A stretch of DNA of 64,000 nt. Origin: Pseudoalteromonas arabiensis. Lineage in GTDB: Bacteria; Pseudomonadota; Gammaproteobacteria; Enterobacterales; Alteromonadaceae. Location: NCBI RefSeq assembly GCF_001550155.1, contig NZ_LRUF01000005.1, forward strand, positions 124,001 through 188,000, in the 5' to 3' direction. The stretch's first letter is position 1. Each line of letters begins with the position of its first letter. The notes below the pieces were generated by a model, which was given only the letters and a program-made list of their open reading frames with translations, was not told the origin of the DNA and did not search any database. The position numbers and the translations under genes are program-made. Shown here piece after piece: positions 37,732 to 48,196 of the stretch.

Positions 37732-38574
37732 ATGCAGCAAAAGACCAGAGCCTTCCTTAAGTGGGCAGGTGGAAAATACAGCTTAGTAGAAGATATTCAT
37801 GCCCGTTTAAAAAAAGCGAGCGCGAGCGCTGATACCTTAGTTGAGCCTTTTGTTGGTGCAGGTTCTGTTTTCTTAAATACAGATTTCAAGCATTACATTC
37901 TTAATGATATCAATGCAGACCTTATCAACCTATATACCGAACTAAAACGCACTCCGGATGAGTTTATTAGTGATGCGAAAAAACTATTCGTTGAATTAAA
38001 CAATCATCCTGAAGCTTATTATGAGTATCGTGTTCAGTTTAATCAAAGCAATGATGTGTATGAGCGTGCTATCTTATTCTTATACATGAATCGCCATGGC
38101 TACAATGGCTTATGTCGCTACAACCTCAAAGGCATTTTTAATGTGCCTTTTGGTAAATATAAGCGCCCATATTTTCCTGAAAAAGAAATGAGCTTTTTTG
38201 CGCACAAAGCACAGCAAGCAACCTTTACCTGTTTAGGCTATGACGAAGTATTTAAGCTTATTCCTGAAAATGCGGTTGTTTATTGCGATCCACCTTATGT
38301 GCCGTTAAGTAAAACGGCCTCGTTTACCTCGTATGCGAAAGGGGGCTTTAATTTAGATGATCAAGCTAACCTAGCAAATCTGGCAGAGCAAACAGCATTT
38401 GAAAATAACACTCCAGTGCTTATCTCAAACCACGATACAGTGTGGACTCGGAAAATATACAGCCAAGCAGCACTCGATGAGATTCAGGTGAAACGCACAA
38501 TTAGCCCAAAAGGGGGCTCGCGGAATAAAGTAAATGAGTTGATGGCTATGTATTTAGCACCAAAGAAACGGTGA
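37732..38574 (+). CDS. dam: DNA adenine methylase Dam
   Basis: A 280-residue N6-adenine methyltransferase for GATC. FLKWAGGKYSL is the AdoMet-binding motif I and DPPY at about 185-188 is the catalytic motif. LVEPFVGAGSVFLN and NDINADLINLY are also as in Dam. Role in mismatch repair strand choice and replication timing is known for the family. The 3' end overlaps the convergent DUF2970 gene by 29 bases. AAGAGCAG is the ribosome-binding region. Confidence 0.96.
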   Translation: MQQKTRAFLKWAGGKYSLVEDIHARLKKASASADTLVEPFVGAGSVFLNTDFKHYILNDINADLINLYTELKRTPDEFISDAKKLFVELNNHPEAYYEYRVQFNQSNDVYERAILFLYMNRHGYNGLCRYNLKGIFNVPFGKYKRPYFPEKEMSFFAHKAQQATFTCLGYDEVFKLIPENAVVYCDPPYVPLSKTASFTSYAKGGFNLDDQANLANLAEQTAFENNTPVLISNHDTVWTRKIYSQAALDEIQVKRTISPKGGSRNKVNELMAMYLAPKKR

Positions 38575-38731
38575 AATAAATAGCCGCTACGAATAAGCTA
38601 AATAACACAAGAGCAATAACAATGATTGTGCTTAATGAGTGCTCTTTGAAATCGGCCTGACGTTTGTTTTCTGATTGCACACCAAAAAAAGCAGCGAAAA
38701 CACTTTGTAATGCGCTAAAAAACTTACTCAT
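38546..38731 (-). CDS. DUF2970 small membrane protein
   Basis: A 61-residue protein with a soluble N-terminal half (FSALQSVFAAFFGVQSENK) and one membrane helix near the C-terminus (about 34-57). This QSV.AAFFGVQ pattern and length mark DUF2970. No function is known. It follows the 98-residue secreted protein by 5 bases on the minus strand, and its end overlaps dam by 29 bases, tail to tail. Confidence 0.8.
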   Translation of the reverse strand: MSKFFSALQSVFAAFFGVQSENKRQADFKEHSLSTIIVIALVLFSLFVAAIYFTVSLVLNT

Positions 38732-38736
38732 CGGGC

Positions 38737-39033
38737 TTAAAATTTCGAGCCTAAACTACTAACTTTTTTTGATTCTTCACTACTTGTTAGTAATTCTAGT
38801 AAATCTAAATAATGGAATTGTGCGCTGCGGCTATCGCCTGTAAGCCAAGAAAACCAACCTGTTTCTTGTTCGGCTTGCATACATTGATTAGCACTTGTAG
38901 AAAGGCCTGTTGTGTTACATTGACAATTTGATGCAGTTAATAAAAAGTCGTCATTCGCAGTTGAAAGCGAATGTGCAAAAGCAGCAACAGTCAGTGCGGA
39001 CGCGATTAAGATCCCAGTTTTAAAAGCACGCAT
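38737..39033 (-). CDS. Secreted 98-residue protein of unknown function
   Basis: An N-terminal signal peptide (about 1-22, ALTVAAFAHS) is followed by a short domain with three Cys (NCQCN and NQCMQ) and then FSWLTGDSRSAQFHYLDLLELL. The C-terminus is Ser/Lys-rich. I do not recognise the family. It forms a two-gene unit with the DUF2970 gene, inserted between dam and rpe, which are adjacent in E. coli. No lipobox is seen. Confidence 0.6.
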   Translation of the reverse strand: MRAFKTGILIASALTVAAFAHSLSTANDDFLLTASNCQCNTTGLSTSANQCMQAEQETGWFSWLTGDSRSAQFHYLDLLELLTSSEESKKVSSLGSKF

Positions 39034-39350
39034 GGTAATAACCTTTGTTTATGTTATTTTGCCAAGCATACCTAACAATTGCTCAAATAACAAACTTAAT
39101 TACTGCTGAATTTAAGGAAAAATTAATAAAATTAGTGTCTTGAGGTAAGCTTTATGTTTAATTTTTGTGTGTTAAAACCTAACTATGCGAATAAATTAAA
39201 TAATTTATTACTCATACTCAAGTTTAGTTAGCTGAATGGACTAGTTCACTGTATTTATTTACCTCACAAAGAGCGCAGTGTTTTAATCGGCTAGCTATTG
39301 GGTTACATTATGCGCTCTTCTTGCTGTCGCAAATTATAATGGAATTTCTC
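39034..39350. promoter_or_regulatory. Divergent intergenic region with a 9-base inverted repeat
   Basis: 317 AT-rich bases between the secreted-protein gene (minus) and rpe (plus). AAGAGCGCA (39269-39277) and TGCGCTCTT (39311-39319) form an inverted repeat 33 bases apart, shortly before rpe. A tiny [12 protein letters not shown] (39310-39339), lies in the right arm. Nothing else coding was seen. Confidence 0.4.
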
Positions 39351-40037
39351 ATGTTGGAAACATTACAAAAGTATTTAATAGCCCCGTCTATACTCTCGGC
39401 CGATTTTGCTCGCTTAGGTGAAGATGTTGATCGTGTACTCGCAAGTGGCGCTGATGTTGTACATTTTGATGTAATGGATAACCATTATGTGCCAAACCTA
39501 ACTTTTGGCCCGATGATTTGTAAAGCACTGCGTGACTACGGCGTGACGGCACCGATTGATGTACATCTCATGGTAAAACCAGTCGATCGAATTATCCCAG
39601 ACTTTGCAGAAGCAGGCGCTTCAATTATTAGTTTTCACCCTGAAGCCAGTGAACATATTGATCGCACCTTGCAGCTCATAAAAGACAGTGGCTGCCAAGC
39701 AGGTCTGGTGTTCAACCCTGCAACCAGTCTTAGCTACCTTGAACATGTACTCGATAAAGTCGATGTAGTGTTATTAATGTCGGTTAACCCAGGCTTTGGC
39801 GGCCAAAGCTTTATTCCTCATACCCTCGAGAAGCTTCGCCAAGCGCGTAAAATTATTGATGACTCAGGTCGCAATATTCGTTTAGAAGTTGATGGTGGTG
39901 TGGGTATTGATAATATTGCCGAAATAGCAAAAGCGGGCGCTGATATGTTTGTTTCAGGCTCTGCGATTTTTAATCAACCAGATTATAAAGCGGTAATCGA
40001 TGCAATGCGCAGTGAACTTGCGAAGGTTGATTCATGA
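39351..40037 (+). CDS. rpe: Ribulose-phosphate 3-epimerase
   Basis: A 228-residue TIM-barrel enzyme interconverting ribulose-5-phosphate and xylulose-5-phosphate. [32 protein letters not shown] and VDVHLMV are catalytic-face motifs; SVNPGFGGQ is the phosphate-region loop. ATG 39351, with GGAA at 39341-39344, was preferred over ATG 39339 and the upstream frame from 39321. Overlaps gph by 4 bases (ATGA). Confidence 0.95.
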   Translation: MLETLQKYLIAPSILSADFARLGEDVDRVLASGADVVHFDVMDNHYVPNLTFGPMICKALRDYGVTAPIDVHLMVKPVDRIIPDFAEAGASIISFHPEASEHIDRTLQLIKDSGCQAGLVFNPATSLSYLEHVLDKVDVVLLMSVNPGFGGQSFIPHTLEKLRQARKIIDDSGRNIRLEVDGGVGIDNIAEIAKAGADMFVSGSAIFNQPDYKAVIDAMRSELAKVDS

Positions 40038-40699
40038 AATACGATGCAGCATTTTTTGATTTAGATGGCACCTTAGTCGACAGTGTTTATGATTTATATA
40101 TTGCAATGAACCTGACTCTCACTGACTTAGCATTTCCAGTTGTTAGCCAAAATTTGGTCGAAAGCTGGGTGGGAAATGGGATAGAAACACTTGTTAAGCG
40201 CGGCTTGAGTGGCGATATGCAAATCAGTGAACATTTAGACGAAGCCCTTGCTGAACGCGCTATTAATTTGTTTTATCAGCATTATGACCAAGTTGTGGGT
40301 GACTATAGTGCGCTTTATCAGCATGTAGAAACAGGGCTTGCTGCGCTTGCTGGTATGCCTAAAGTGGTGATCACCAATAAGGCACGTCGTTTTACCGAGA
40401 AGTTACTTGATAAACTCTCACTGACCAGCCATTTTCAGCTGATTGTCTGTGGTGATGATATGGCAAAGAAACCATCACCTGAGCCTTTGCAGTTTGCATG
40501 TCAGCAACTTGATGTAAGCCCAGAAAAAGCGGTTATGATAGGCGACTCAAAAAGTGATATTTTGGCTGCCAAAGCGGCTAATATTGAAGTTGTTGCGCTA
40601 AGCTACGGCTATAACCAAGGTGAAAACCTCGCTGATTTCAATCCAGAGTACCTCTGCGAGAATTTCTTAGATATAATACCTGTTCTTACCCAAAGGTAA
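40034..40699 (+). CDS. gph: Phosphoglycolate phosphatase
   Basis: A 221-residue HAD hydrolase. Motif [10 protein letters not shown] (9-17), motif II VVITNKA, the conserved Lys of KPSPEPL and motif [10 protein letters not shown] are present. It removes 2-phosphoglycolate, for example from repair of DNA ends. The rpe-gph-trpS order agrees with E. coli and supports Gph over other HAD phosphatases. Confidence 0.93.
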   Translation: MKYDAAFFDLDGTLVDSVYDLYIAMNLTLTDLAFPVVSQNLVESWVGNGIETLVKRGLSGDMQISEHLDEALAERAINLFYQHYDQVVGDYSALYQHVETGLAALAGMPKVVITNKARRFTEKLLDKLSLTSHFQLIVCGDDMAKKPSPEPLQFACQQLDVSPEKAVMIGDSKSDILAAKAANIEVVALSYGYNQGENLADFNPEYLCENFLDIIPVLTQR

Positions 40700-40745
40700 G
40701 TGCATTTTAAATTCGTCTTTTTAAGTAAAAATATAAAGGAACATC

Positions 40746-41750
40746 ATGAGTAAACCAGTAGTGTTAAGCGGCATTCAGCCAACCGGTGGTATGACAATAG
40801 GCAACTATGTTGGCGCTATTAACCAGTGGCTTAAGCTACAGGAAGACCACGAAAGTTTCTTTATGTTAGTAGATTTACACGCCATTACTGTACGTCAAGA
40901 TCCAGAGCAACTACGCTCTCGCGTACTTGACGGTATTGCGCTGTATGCAGCATGTGGTATCGACCCTGAGAAATCGGCACTATTTGTACAATCTCAAGTG
41001 CCTGAACATGCTCAGCTTAGCTGGGTTTTAAACTGTTATGCGCAAATGGGTGAGCTTAACCGTATGACGCAGTTTAAAGATAAGTCGTCAAAGCATGCGA
41101 ATAACGTAAATGTGGGTTTATTCTCTTACCCTGTGCTGCAAGCGGCTGATATCTTGTTATATCAGGCTGATCAAGTGCCAGTGGGTGAAGATCAAAAGCA
41201 ACATCTTGAGTTAACACGGGATATTGCAACACGTTTCAATAACTTATACGGTGATGTGTTTAAACTACCTGAACCATATATCCCTGAGTTTGGTGCACGT
41301 GTAATGAGCCTGCAAGATCCGTTGAAAAAAATGTCTAAGTCAGATGAAAATCCAAACGGTTACATCATGTTATTAGATGAGCCGAAGAAGATAGAAAAGA
41401 AACTGAAAAAAGCAGTAACAGATTCTGACGAGCAAGCGCGTATCTACTTTGATCGTGAAGAAAAACCAGGTGTATCTAACTTACTCACTTTATTATCAGT
41501 TGCAACTAAGCGCTCAATTGAAGACTTAGTGCCTGAATATGAAGACAAAATGTATGGTCACCTTAAAAAAGACACAGCAGCAGCTGTTGTTAATATGATT
41601 GAGCCAATTCAAGCGCGCTTTAAAGAAATTCGCGAAGATCAGTCACTACTTGATAGCATTATGAAATCAGGTGCTGAAAAGGCGAGTATCCGCGCTGAAA
41701 AAACATTAAAAGCTGTTTACGATGCGGTAGGTTTTATCCCTCGTCCGTAA
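40746..41750 (+). CDS. trpS: Tryptophanyl-tRNA synthetase
   Basis: A 334-residue class I aminoacyl-tRNA synthetase. [17 protein letters not shown] contains the HIGH-equivalent (TIGN, 17-20), [11 protein letters not shown] and KKMSKSDEN (KMSKS near 195) are the other signature regions. AAAGGA precedes the ATG. Length matches E. coli TrpS (334). No attenuator was recognised. Ends the rpe operon with a terminator after it. Confidence 0.97.
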   Translation: MSKPVVLSGIQPTGGMTIGNYVGAINQWLKLQEDHESFFMLVDLHAITVRQDPEQLRSRVLDGIALYAACGIDPEKSALFVQSQVPEHAQLSWVLNCYAQMGELNRMTQFKDKSSKHANNVNVGLFSYPVLQAADILLYQADQVPVGEDQKQHLELTRDIATRFNNLYGDVFKLPEPYIPEFGARVMSLQDPLKKMSKSDENPNGYIMLLDEPKKIEKKLKKAVTDSDEQARIYFDREEKPGVSNLLTLLSVATKRSIEDLVPEYEDKMYGHLKKDTAAAVVNMIEPIQARFKEIREDQSLLDSIMKSGAEKASIRAEKTLKAVYDAVGFIPRP

Positions 41751-41774
41751 GCTTTTCAACAAATTATTGAAATA

Positions 41775-41801
41775 AAAATACCGCTTAATAGCGGTATTTT
41801 C
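41775..41801. terminator. Bidirectional terminator after trpS
   Basis: AAAATACCGC-TTAATA-GCGGTATTTT hairpin between the convergent trpS and the membrane-protein gene. Confidence 0.85.
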
Positions 41802-41807
41802 TGTCTG

Positions 41808-42866
41808 CTATTTAGTAACTGGCAAGATACCTGGTGAGTCACAAGCAATCACTTCAAAGCGGTAGCCATACTCCGCATTGTTATCTGGGGTTACTTGTAC
41901 AATTTCATAATCATTGAGTTCAACCGCTTTACTGTTTTCTGTTTTTACACAGCGGGAGTAACTATCTGCCTCAAAGCTGTATGCAAACATGGCAATTAAG
42001 CGTTTACTGCGTTCAAAGTAGCCTTTGGTATCTAAAAACTGGCGAAGGTTTTCGGCTGTTTCGCCATCACCGTCAAGATTAATGTCAGGCTTTGGTGTGA
42101 GTGGTTTCTCTGAGCTGTCTGGCAATTGTTGTTCTATTTTTTCACTGAGTTCTTCAACCGCTTTTTGTTGCTCTTCACCTGACTCTTTAGCAATGGCTTT
42201 ACTATCTGCAAAGGTGCTGACAATGTTGTCGAGTACTTCTTCAGGTGGCTGGTCGTCAATAAAGGAAATTAGGTTAATCAATACCACTGACGCTAATACA
42301 AAGCGCACTATGGCGGTTAATAGTGGCGAATAGCTTTGGCTTATAAACTTAATTCGCTCAGAGCCAAATGGTTTTATCAGTAATAAAGCAAAAATATAGA
42401 AGGGTAAAAAAAGTTGAAATAATAATAGGGTCGCTAGGCTAATGCCCATCGCCCAAGGGGGTAAATATAAGAGAGTGGCAAAGTTATGCGTGTAGTTAAA
42501 GTGAGTTGATGAGACATGAGTTACATCGTTTACAATACCGCTCGCACCGGCCAATACAAAGTTAGCGATACTGGCGTAGAAGATTAAAATTAACGCTTTG
42601 CCTGCAAGTGAATGCCAAAGCTGATTAAATTTCGGCCAAAACTCTATAACGAGTGCTATGATCGTAATGGTTGCACTTAACCAGCCCGATTGTAGAACAA
42701 TCAGGCTGCTTAATGCTAACAGATAAAGCTTTTGCGCGGTACTTAAGTTAAACCAAATGGCTTGTATACGTTCAACCAGCTTTGTTTTATGTGGCTGCCA
42801 GCTACGCTGCTGTTGTTGAAGCTGTTTATTCGCGCGCCATTTTGCAATTTTTAAATACCTACGCAC
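41808..42866 (-). CDS. Membrane protein of unknown function with a C-terminal soluble domain
   Basis: A 352-residue protein. A basic, Gln-rich cytoplasmic-looking N-terminus (1-42) is followed by about five or six helices between 46 and 205. A soluble region (about 206-352) comes next, beginning acidic and Lys/Glu-rich (DQPPEEVLDN, EEQQKAVEELSEKIE) and ending in a compact part with two Cys (YSRCVKTE, VIACDSPG), which suggests a periplasmic disulfide. I do not recognise a family. It starts 12 bases after the uvrA stop on the same strand, so it may be co-transcribed with uvrA. Confidence 0.7.
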   Translation of the reverse strand: MRRYLKIAKWRANKQLQQQQRSWQPHKTKLVERIQAIWFNLSTAQKLYLLALSSLIVLQSGWLSATITIIALVIEFWPKFNQLWHSLAGKALILIFYASIANFVLAGASGIVNDVTHVSSTHFNYTHNFATLLYLPPWAMGISLATLLLFQLFLPFYIFALLLIKPFGSERIKFISQSYSPLLTAIVRFVLASVVLINLISFIDDQPPEEVLDNIVSTFADSKAIAKESGEEQQKAVEELSEKIEQQLPDSSEKPLTPKPDINLDGDGETAENLRQFLDTKGYFERSKRLIAMFAYSFEADSYSRCVKTENSKAVELNDYEIVQVTPDNNAEYGYRFEVIACDSPGILPVTK

Positions 42867-42878
42867 GCAATATCCTTT

Positions 42879-45698
42879 TTATAGTAGTGGTTTTAAGTAT
42901 CTTCCAGTGTGTGAACGCTCACAATCAGCGACCTCTTCAGGTGTACCAGAAATTAAAATTTCTCCCCCACCTGAACCGCCTTCTGGACCTAAATCGACAA
43001 TCCAGTCTGCGGTTTTAATCACATCAAGATTATGCTCAATAACGACTATGGTGTTACCGTGATCGCGTAAACGGTGGAGCACTACCAATAATTGCTGAAT
43101 ATCAGCAAAGTGTAAACCCGTAGTTGGTTCATCAAGGATATATAAGGTTTTACCCGTATCGCGTTTTGACAGTTCACGAGCCAGTTTCACACGCTGCGCT
43201 TCACCACCTGAAAGAGTCGTTGCAGCTTGACCTAAGCGAATATACGACAAGCCGACATCTATTAAGGTTTGTAGTTTACGTGCAATAGCGGGAATTTTAT
43301 CAAAGTACTCACGGGCATCTTCAACAGTCATTTCGAGTACTTGGTGAATGTTTTTACCTTTGTACTGTACTTCGAGTGTTTCGCGATTATAGCGCTGACC
43401 CTTACACACATCACAAGGCACATACACATCCGGTAAAAAGTGCATTTCTACCTTGATTACGCCATCGCCTTGGCACGCCTCACAACGACCACCTTTCACG
43501 TTAAAGCTAAAACGACCCACTTTATAGCCTCGTGAACGGGCTTCCTGAGTGCCTGCAAATAGCTCACGAATACCGGTAAAAATACCGGTGTAAGTTGCAG
43601 GGTTTGAGCGCGGAGTACGGCCAATGGGGCTTTGGTCAATATCAATGACTTTATCAAAATGATCCAGACCTTGAATTGACTTATACGGTGCCGCTTCTGC
43701 GGTTGTTGCGCCATTTAACTCGGTATGAGCCAGCTTAAATAAAGTGTCGTTGATAAGCGTCGATTTACCTGAGCCAGATACACCTGTGACACAGGTCATT
43801 AAGCCAAATGGAATACGTAAATCAACGTTCTTTAAGTTGTTACCTGTGGCACCAAATAACTCAAGCCATTTGTCGTTGGTTTGATGGCGAGCCGCAGGTA
43901 CTTCGATTTTCTTTTCACCAGAGAGGTACTGACCGGTGATTGAATCTTTACTTGCTAGAATATCGTCGTGAGTACCCTCGGCAATAACATGGCCGCCATG
44001 AACACCCGCACCTGGGCCAATATCGATAATATGATCCGCCGCTCGAATGGCATCTTCGTCATGTTCAACCACAATCACTGTATTGCCTAAATCACGTAAA
44101 TGAATAAGGGTTTTTAGTAAGCGGTCGTTATCGCGTTGGTGTAAACCAATTGAAGGCTCATCCAGTACGTACATAACACCAACAAGACCTGCACCGATTT
44201 GGCTTGCTAAACGAATACGCTGCGCTTCACCACCAGACAGGGTGTCGGCACTTCGCTCAAGCGATAGATAATTAAGGCCTACATTAATTAAGAAAGATAA
44301 ACGGTCACGAATTTCTTTGAGAATTTTTTCGGCAATTTGCGCGCGCTGGCCTGTCAGACTTAAACTTTCAAAAAATGCCATGCTTTCACCAATACTCATT
44401 GTGGTGATAGCTGGTAGATTCGTTTGACCAATAAATACGTGGCGAGCTTCTTCACGCAATCGAGAGCCATGACAGCTCGGACACGCTTGGCTCGTTTGGT
44501 ATTTAGCCAGTTCTTCGCGCACTGAGTTTGACTCGGTTTCACGGTAGCGGCGATTCATATTATTTAAAACGCCTTCAAACTCATGGTTACGCGTAATTAA
44601 ATCGCCACGATCGTTACGATAATTAAAGGCAATTTTAGTTTTGCCTGAGCCTTCAAGAATCACTTTTTGAGCCTCTTTACTAAGCTCTTGGAAAGGCACT
44701 TCTAGATCAAACTTATAATGCTCTGCGACTGCTTGCAGCATTTGGAAGTAATAAAAGCTGCGTTTGTCCCAGCCTTTAATTGCCCCACCCGATAAACTTA
44801 ACTCTGGATTTTGCACAACGCGGTTTGGATCAAAATATTGACGCACACCTAAACCATCACAGCTTTGACATGCACCCGCTGGGTTATTAAACGAGAATAA
44901 ACGCGGTTCTAGTTCACTCATGGCATAGCCACACGTTGGGCAGGCAAAGTTAGCAGAAAACAGCATGTCTTCGCTGAGTGAGTCGTCCATCGCCGCTACA
45001 TGGGCAATACCACCTGATAGCTCAAGGGCTGTTTCGAATGATTCAGCTAAACGCTGTTGTTGGCCATCTTTTACTTTAAAGCGGTCAACCACGACCTCGA
45101 TAGTATGCTTTTTATGAAGCTCGAGAGTCGGTGGATCAGATAAGTCACATACTTCGCCATCAATACGGGCGCGAATAAAGCCTTGGCTTGCGAGTTGCTC
45201 TAATAGCTTAACATGCTCACCTTTGCGATCTTTGACTACGGGGGCTAACAGCATTAGCTTGCTACCTTCAGGTAGGGCTAAAACCGTATCGACCATTTGG
45301 CTGATCGTTTGTGCGGCAAGTGGCAAGTCGTGAGTAGGGCAGCGAGGCTCACCTACGCGGGCAAATAATAAACGTAGGTAATCGTAAATCTCAGTGATTG
45401 TACCAACTGTTGAACGCGGGTTATGCGAGGTCGATTTTTGCTCGATAGAGATAGCAGGCGATAAACCTTCGATGTGATCGACATCGGGTTTTTCCATTAG
45501 CGATAAGAACTGTCTTGCATAGGCTGACAGTGATTCAACATAACGACGTTGCCCTTCTGCATACAAAGTATCAAACGCTAAAGACGATTTCCCTGAACCA
45601 GATAGGCCAGTGATAACTATCAGCTTATCACGGGGAATGGTTAGGCTGATGTCTTTTAAATTGTGCGTGCGGGCGCCTCGGACTTCAATGTTTTCCAT
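42879..45698 (-). CDS. uvrA: Excinuclease ABC subunit A
   Basis: A 939-residue damage-recognition ATPase of nucleotide excision repair. Two ABC modules have Walker [10 protein letters not shown] (about 31-39) and GVSGSGKST (about 640); the LSGGEAQRI and LSGGEAQRV signatures precede each Walker B. Zinc modules are at CPTCG and CQSCDG and at CEACQGDG and CDVC. Length is close to E. coli UvrA (940). No CTGT-N8-ACAG LexA box was seen in the 162-base gap to the divergent transporter gene. Confidence 0.98.
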   Translation of the reverse strand: MENIEVRGARTHNLKDISLTIPRDKLIVITGLSGSGKSSLAFDTLYAEGQRRYVESLSAYARQFLSLMEKPDVDHIEGLSPAISIEQKSTSHNPRSTVGTITEIYDYLRLLFARVGEPRCPTHDLPLAAQTISQMVDTVLALPEGSKLMLLAPVVKDRKGEHVKLLEQLASQGFIRARIDGEVCDLSDPPTLELHKKHTIEVVVDRFKVKDGQQQRLAESFETALELSGGIAHVAAMDDSLSEDMLFSANFACPTCGYAMSELEPRLFSFNNPAGACQSCDGLGVRQYFDPNRVVQNPELSLSGGAIKGWDKRSFYYFQMLQAVAEHYKFDLEVPFQELSKEAQKVILEGSGKTKIAFNYRNDRGDLITRNHEFEGVLNNMNRRYRETESNSVREELAKYQTSQACPSCHGSRLREEARHVFIGQTNLPAITTMSIGESMAFFESLSLTGQRAQIAEKILKEIRDRLSFLINVGLNYLSLERSADTLSGGEAQRIRLASQIGAGLVGVMYVLDEPSIGLHQRDNDRLLKTLIHLRDLGNTVIVVEHDEDAIRAADHIIDIGPGAGVHGGHVIAEGTHDDILASKDSITGQYLSGEKKIEVPAARHQTNDKWLELFGATGNNLKNVDLRIPFGLMTCVTGVSGSGKSTLINDTLFKLAHTELNGATTAEAAPYKSIQGLDHFDKVIDIDQSPIGRTPRSNPATYTGIFTGIRELFAGTQEARSRGYKVGRFSFNVKGGRCEACQGDGVIKVEMHFLPDVYVPCDVCKGQRYNRETLEVQYKGKNIHQVLEMTVEDAREYFDKIPAIARKLQTLIDVGLSYIRLGQAATTLSGGEAQRVKLARELSKRDTGKTLYILDEPTTGLHFADIQQLLVVLHRLRDHGNTIVVIEHNLDVIKTADWIVDLGPEGGSGGGEILISGTPEEVADCERSHTGRYLKPLL

Positions 45699-45860
45699 GC
45701 TATCTCGTTTTATTACCTAATTATTTTTTCAGTATCTCATAATACGCGATAAGATTAATCCTTGATCAAAGAAAAAATCATCACTTACAGGTGATTATTT
45801 AGTTTTCGCTTGTGGTAGAATCCACGCTCAGATTTTAATAGACAGCAAGATCAGTAATTC

Positions 45861-47228
45861 ATGACAGCATCTTCACTCAACTCTCGAGAAAAACGCGCAG
45901 CCGTTTCGTTGGCGAGCGTATTTGCATTCCGTATGCTTGGCTTATTTATGCTGATGCCAGTTTTGGCAATTTATGGTCAGCAATTAGAAGGGTTTTCGCC
46001 ACTGTGGATTGGCTTTGCTATTGGTGCTTATGGTTTAACACAAGCTGTGTTGCAAATTCCGATGGGTTGGTTGTCTGATAAAATTGGTCGTAAAAAAGTC
46101 ATTATTGGGGGCCTGTGTGTGTTTGCGCTGGGCTCTGTGATTGCGGCAACCGCTGAATCTGTGCAAATGGTGACGCTAGGGCGCGCCTTACAAGGTATGG
46201 GCGCGATTGCCAGTGCATTATTAGCGCTGGCTTCTGATTTAAGCCGTGATGAGCAACGTCCGAAAGTGATGGCCGTAATTGGCATGTGCATTGGTATGAG
46301 CTTTGCCGTTGCCATGCTACTTGGACCAATTGTTGCTGCCTCTTGGGGAGTTGCTGGCGTATTTTGGCTTACCGCTGGGCTTGCTCTTTTAGGTATTTTA
46401 ATTGTGTTATTTTTAGTACCTAATGCGGTTAGTAAAGCCCCAAAAGGCGACACGCTCGCTACCTTAGATGACATTAAACAACTCATTAAACACCCGCAAT
46501 TAGCACGCCTTGATTTTGGTGTGATGTTGCTTCACCTTACATTAACCACCGTATTTGTAGCCTTACCAGGCCAGCTTATAAAAGATGGTTTAATTGCCGA
46601 TCACCATTGGTATTTATACATCCCTGTGCTGTTTTTAGCGTTTTTCTTGATGGTGCCGATAATGATAGTGGCGATTCGCAAAGAAAAAGAGAAACAAGCC
46701 TTTATTGGCTCAATCGCGCTGCTTGTTTTAAGTATGCTGGCTATGTCCCTATGGGTTGACTCTGTGATTGGCATTGGAATTTGTATGCTGGTTTACTTTA
46801 TTGCTTTTAACTTTTTAGAAGCAACCATGCCTGCACTTGTGTCGCGTATTGCCCCTGCAAATCAAAAAGGCTCTGCGATGGGCGTGTTCTCATCAACGCA
46901 GTTTTTTGGTGCCTTTTTAGGTGGTTTATTAGGGGGTTACGTTGCTCAAGTATTAAGTGCGCAAGCAGTGTTTGCGGCGGCGGCACTTGTTGGGTTAATA
47001 TGGCTTATCCTTGCTTGGAATATGCAAGTCCCACCAAGAAGTAAAATTATTAGCTTAATGACTGAATTAAGTTCAGAGCAGCAGGCACAAGTGCTTGCTT
47101 CTCGTCTAGTTGCTTTACCGGGCGTAATTGAAGCAACGGTTGTTTGTGATGAAAATCGCAGCTATTTAAAGATTAATGATAAAGAATTTGACCTAGACCA
47201 AGCACGCAAAGTGGCTGGTTTAATCTAA
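45861..47228 (+). CDS. MFS transporter with C-terminal YAM domain (YajR-like)
   Basis: A 455-residue transporter with 12 helices. Motif [12 protein letters not shown] is at about 68-78. The extra C-terminal 60 residues (about 394-455) form a ferredoxin-like YAM domain ([18 protein letters not shown]), as in E. coli YajR. Substrate is unknown. It lies between uvrA (divergent) and ssb, and is followed by ssb after only 20 bases, so ssb may be transcribed from its promoter. Confidence 0.88.
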   Translation: MTASSLNSREKRAAVSLASVFAFRMLGLFMLMPVLAIYGQQLEGFSPLWIGFAIGAYGLTQAVLQIPMGWLSDKIGRKKVIIGGLCVFALGSVIAATAESVQMVTLGRALQGMGAIASALLALASDLSRDEQRPKVMAVIGMCIGMSFAVAMLLGPIVAASWGVAGVFWLTAGLALLGILIVLFLVPNAVSKAPKGDTLATLDDIKQLIKHPQLARLDFGVMLLHLTLTTVFVALPGQLIKDGLIADHHWYLYIPVLFLAFFLMVPIMIVAIRKEKEKQAFIGSIALLVLSMLAMSLWVDSVIGIGICMLVYFIAFNFLEATMPALVSRIAPANQKGSAMGVFSSTQFFGAFLGGLLGGYVAQVLSAQAVFAAAALVGLIWLILAWNMQVPPRSKIISLMTELSSEQQAQVLASRLVALPGVIEATVVCDENRSYLKINDKEFDLDQARKVAGLI

Positions 47229-47248
47229 CGTTTTATAGGAGAAGTTCC

Positions 47249-47947
47249 ATGGCACGCGGTGTGAACAAAGTTATCTTGGTTGGTAATTTAGGCCAAGATC
47301 CAGAAGTACGTTATATGCCTAATGGCAATGGCGTAGCGAATATCAGCATTGCTACGACAGATAGCTGGAAAGATAAAAACACAGGGCAAATGCAAGAGCG
47401 TACTGAATGGCACCGTGTTGTGTTATTTGGCAAACTAGCAGAAGTTGCTGGTGAGTATCTTCGTAAAGGTTCACAAGTGTACATTGAAGGTCGTTTACAA
47501 ACGCGTAAATGGACTGACCAATCAGGCCAAGAAAAATACACCACAGAGATCGTGGTAGACATGGGTGGCCAAATGCAAATGCTAGGTGGTCGTGGTGGCG
47601 ATCAACAAGGTGGTGGTTATCAAGGTGGCCAATCACAAGGCGGTTACCAAGGTGGTCAACAACAAGGTGGCGGCTACGGCGGTGGCTCACAACAAGCACA
47701 AAGCAATAATAGCTATGCTCCACAACAACAGTCTGCGCCAGCACAGCAGCAACAGCGCCCGCAGCAGCAACCTGCACCACAACAACAAAGTAATAACCAG
47801 TATGGTGGCGGTTATAATCAACAGCAGCAAAACAACGCGCCACAACAAGGTGGTGGTTTTGCTCCTAAACCTCAAAATGCACCACAAGGCGGCGCATCAA
47901 ACCCGATGGAACCACCAATCGATTTTGATGATGATATTCCGTTCTAG
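47249..47947 (+). CDS. ssb: Single-stranded DNA-binding protein
   Basis: A 232-residue SSB. The OB fold (1-110) opens [22 protein letters not shown] long Gly/Gln-rich linker follows (about 115-220), and the acidic tip DFDDDIPF is the protein-interaction peptide. It is longer than E. coli SSB (178), all in the linker. AGGAGAAG precedes the start. Followed by a strong terminator. Confidence 0.97.
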   Translation: MARGVNKVILVGNLGQDPEVRYMPNGNGVANISIATTDSWKDKNTGQMQERTEWHRVVLFGKLAEVAGEYLRKGSQVYIEGRLQTRKWTDQSGQEKYTTEIVVDMGGQMQMLGGRGGDQQGGGYQGGQSQGGYQGGQQQGGGYGGGSQQAQSNNSYAPQQQSAPAQQQQRPQQQPAPQQQSNNQYGGGYNQQQQNNAPQQGGGFAPKPQNAPQGGASNPMEPPIDFDDDIPF

Positions 47948-47976
47948 ATCACTCGCATTGAGTGTTTGAGTTATTT

Positions 47977-48003
47977 AAACCCAGCCTAATTGCTGGGTTT
48001 TTT
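47977..48003 (+). terminator. Intrinsic terminator after ssb
   Basis: AAACCCAGC-CTAATT-GCTGGGTTT hairpin and T-run, 29 bases after the ssb stop. Confidence 0.9.
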
Positions 48004-48196
48004 ATTGCTTTAACATGGCTTTGTTATTTTGCGTAAGCTTGCAGTTGTCGGTTACAAAATAATTATCATTAACACTTTTTGCTAGGTGTTTAAAAATACA
48101 TGACTTTTGACAGCGTTGGTCTTAGGATAATTCTGAAATTGCTTTTAATCGCTCTGTAGCCTTGTATTTATAGGGTTCTTGGACAACACTTTGTGT

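Noticed and set aside
47352..47843. 163-residue frame antisense to ssb
   Set aside because: Arises from the repetitive Gln/Gly linker codons of ssb.
47585..47870. Repetitive block that might suggest a tandem repeat or CRISPR
   Set aside because: It is the low-complexity linker of SSB; units are irregular and there are no spacers.
48055..48075. Fur-box-like AT-rich run upstream of the second EAL gene
   Set aside because: Matches only a few positions of the 19-base Fur consensus and is typical of AT-rich spacers.
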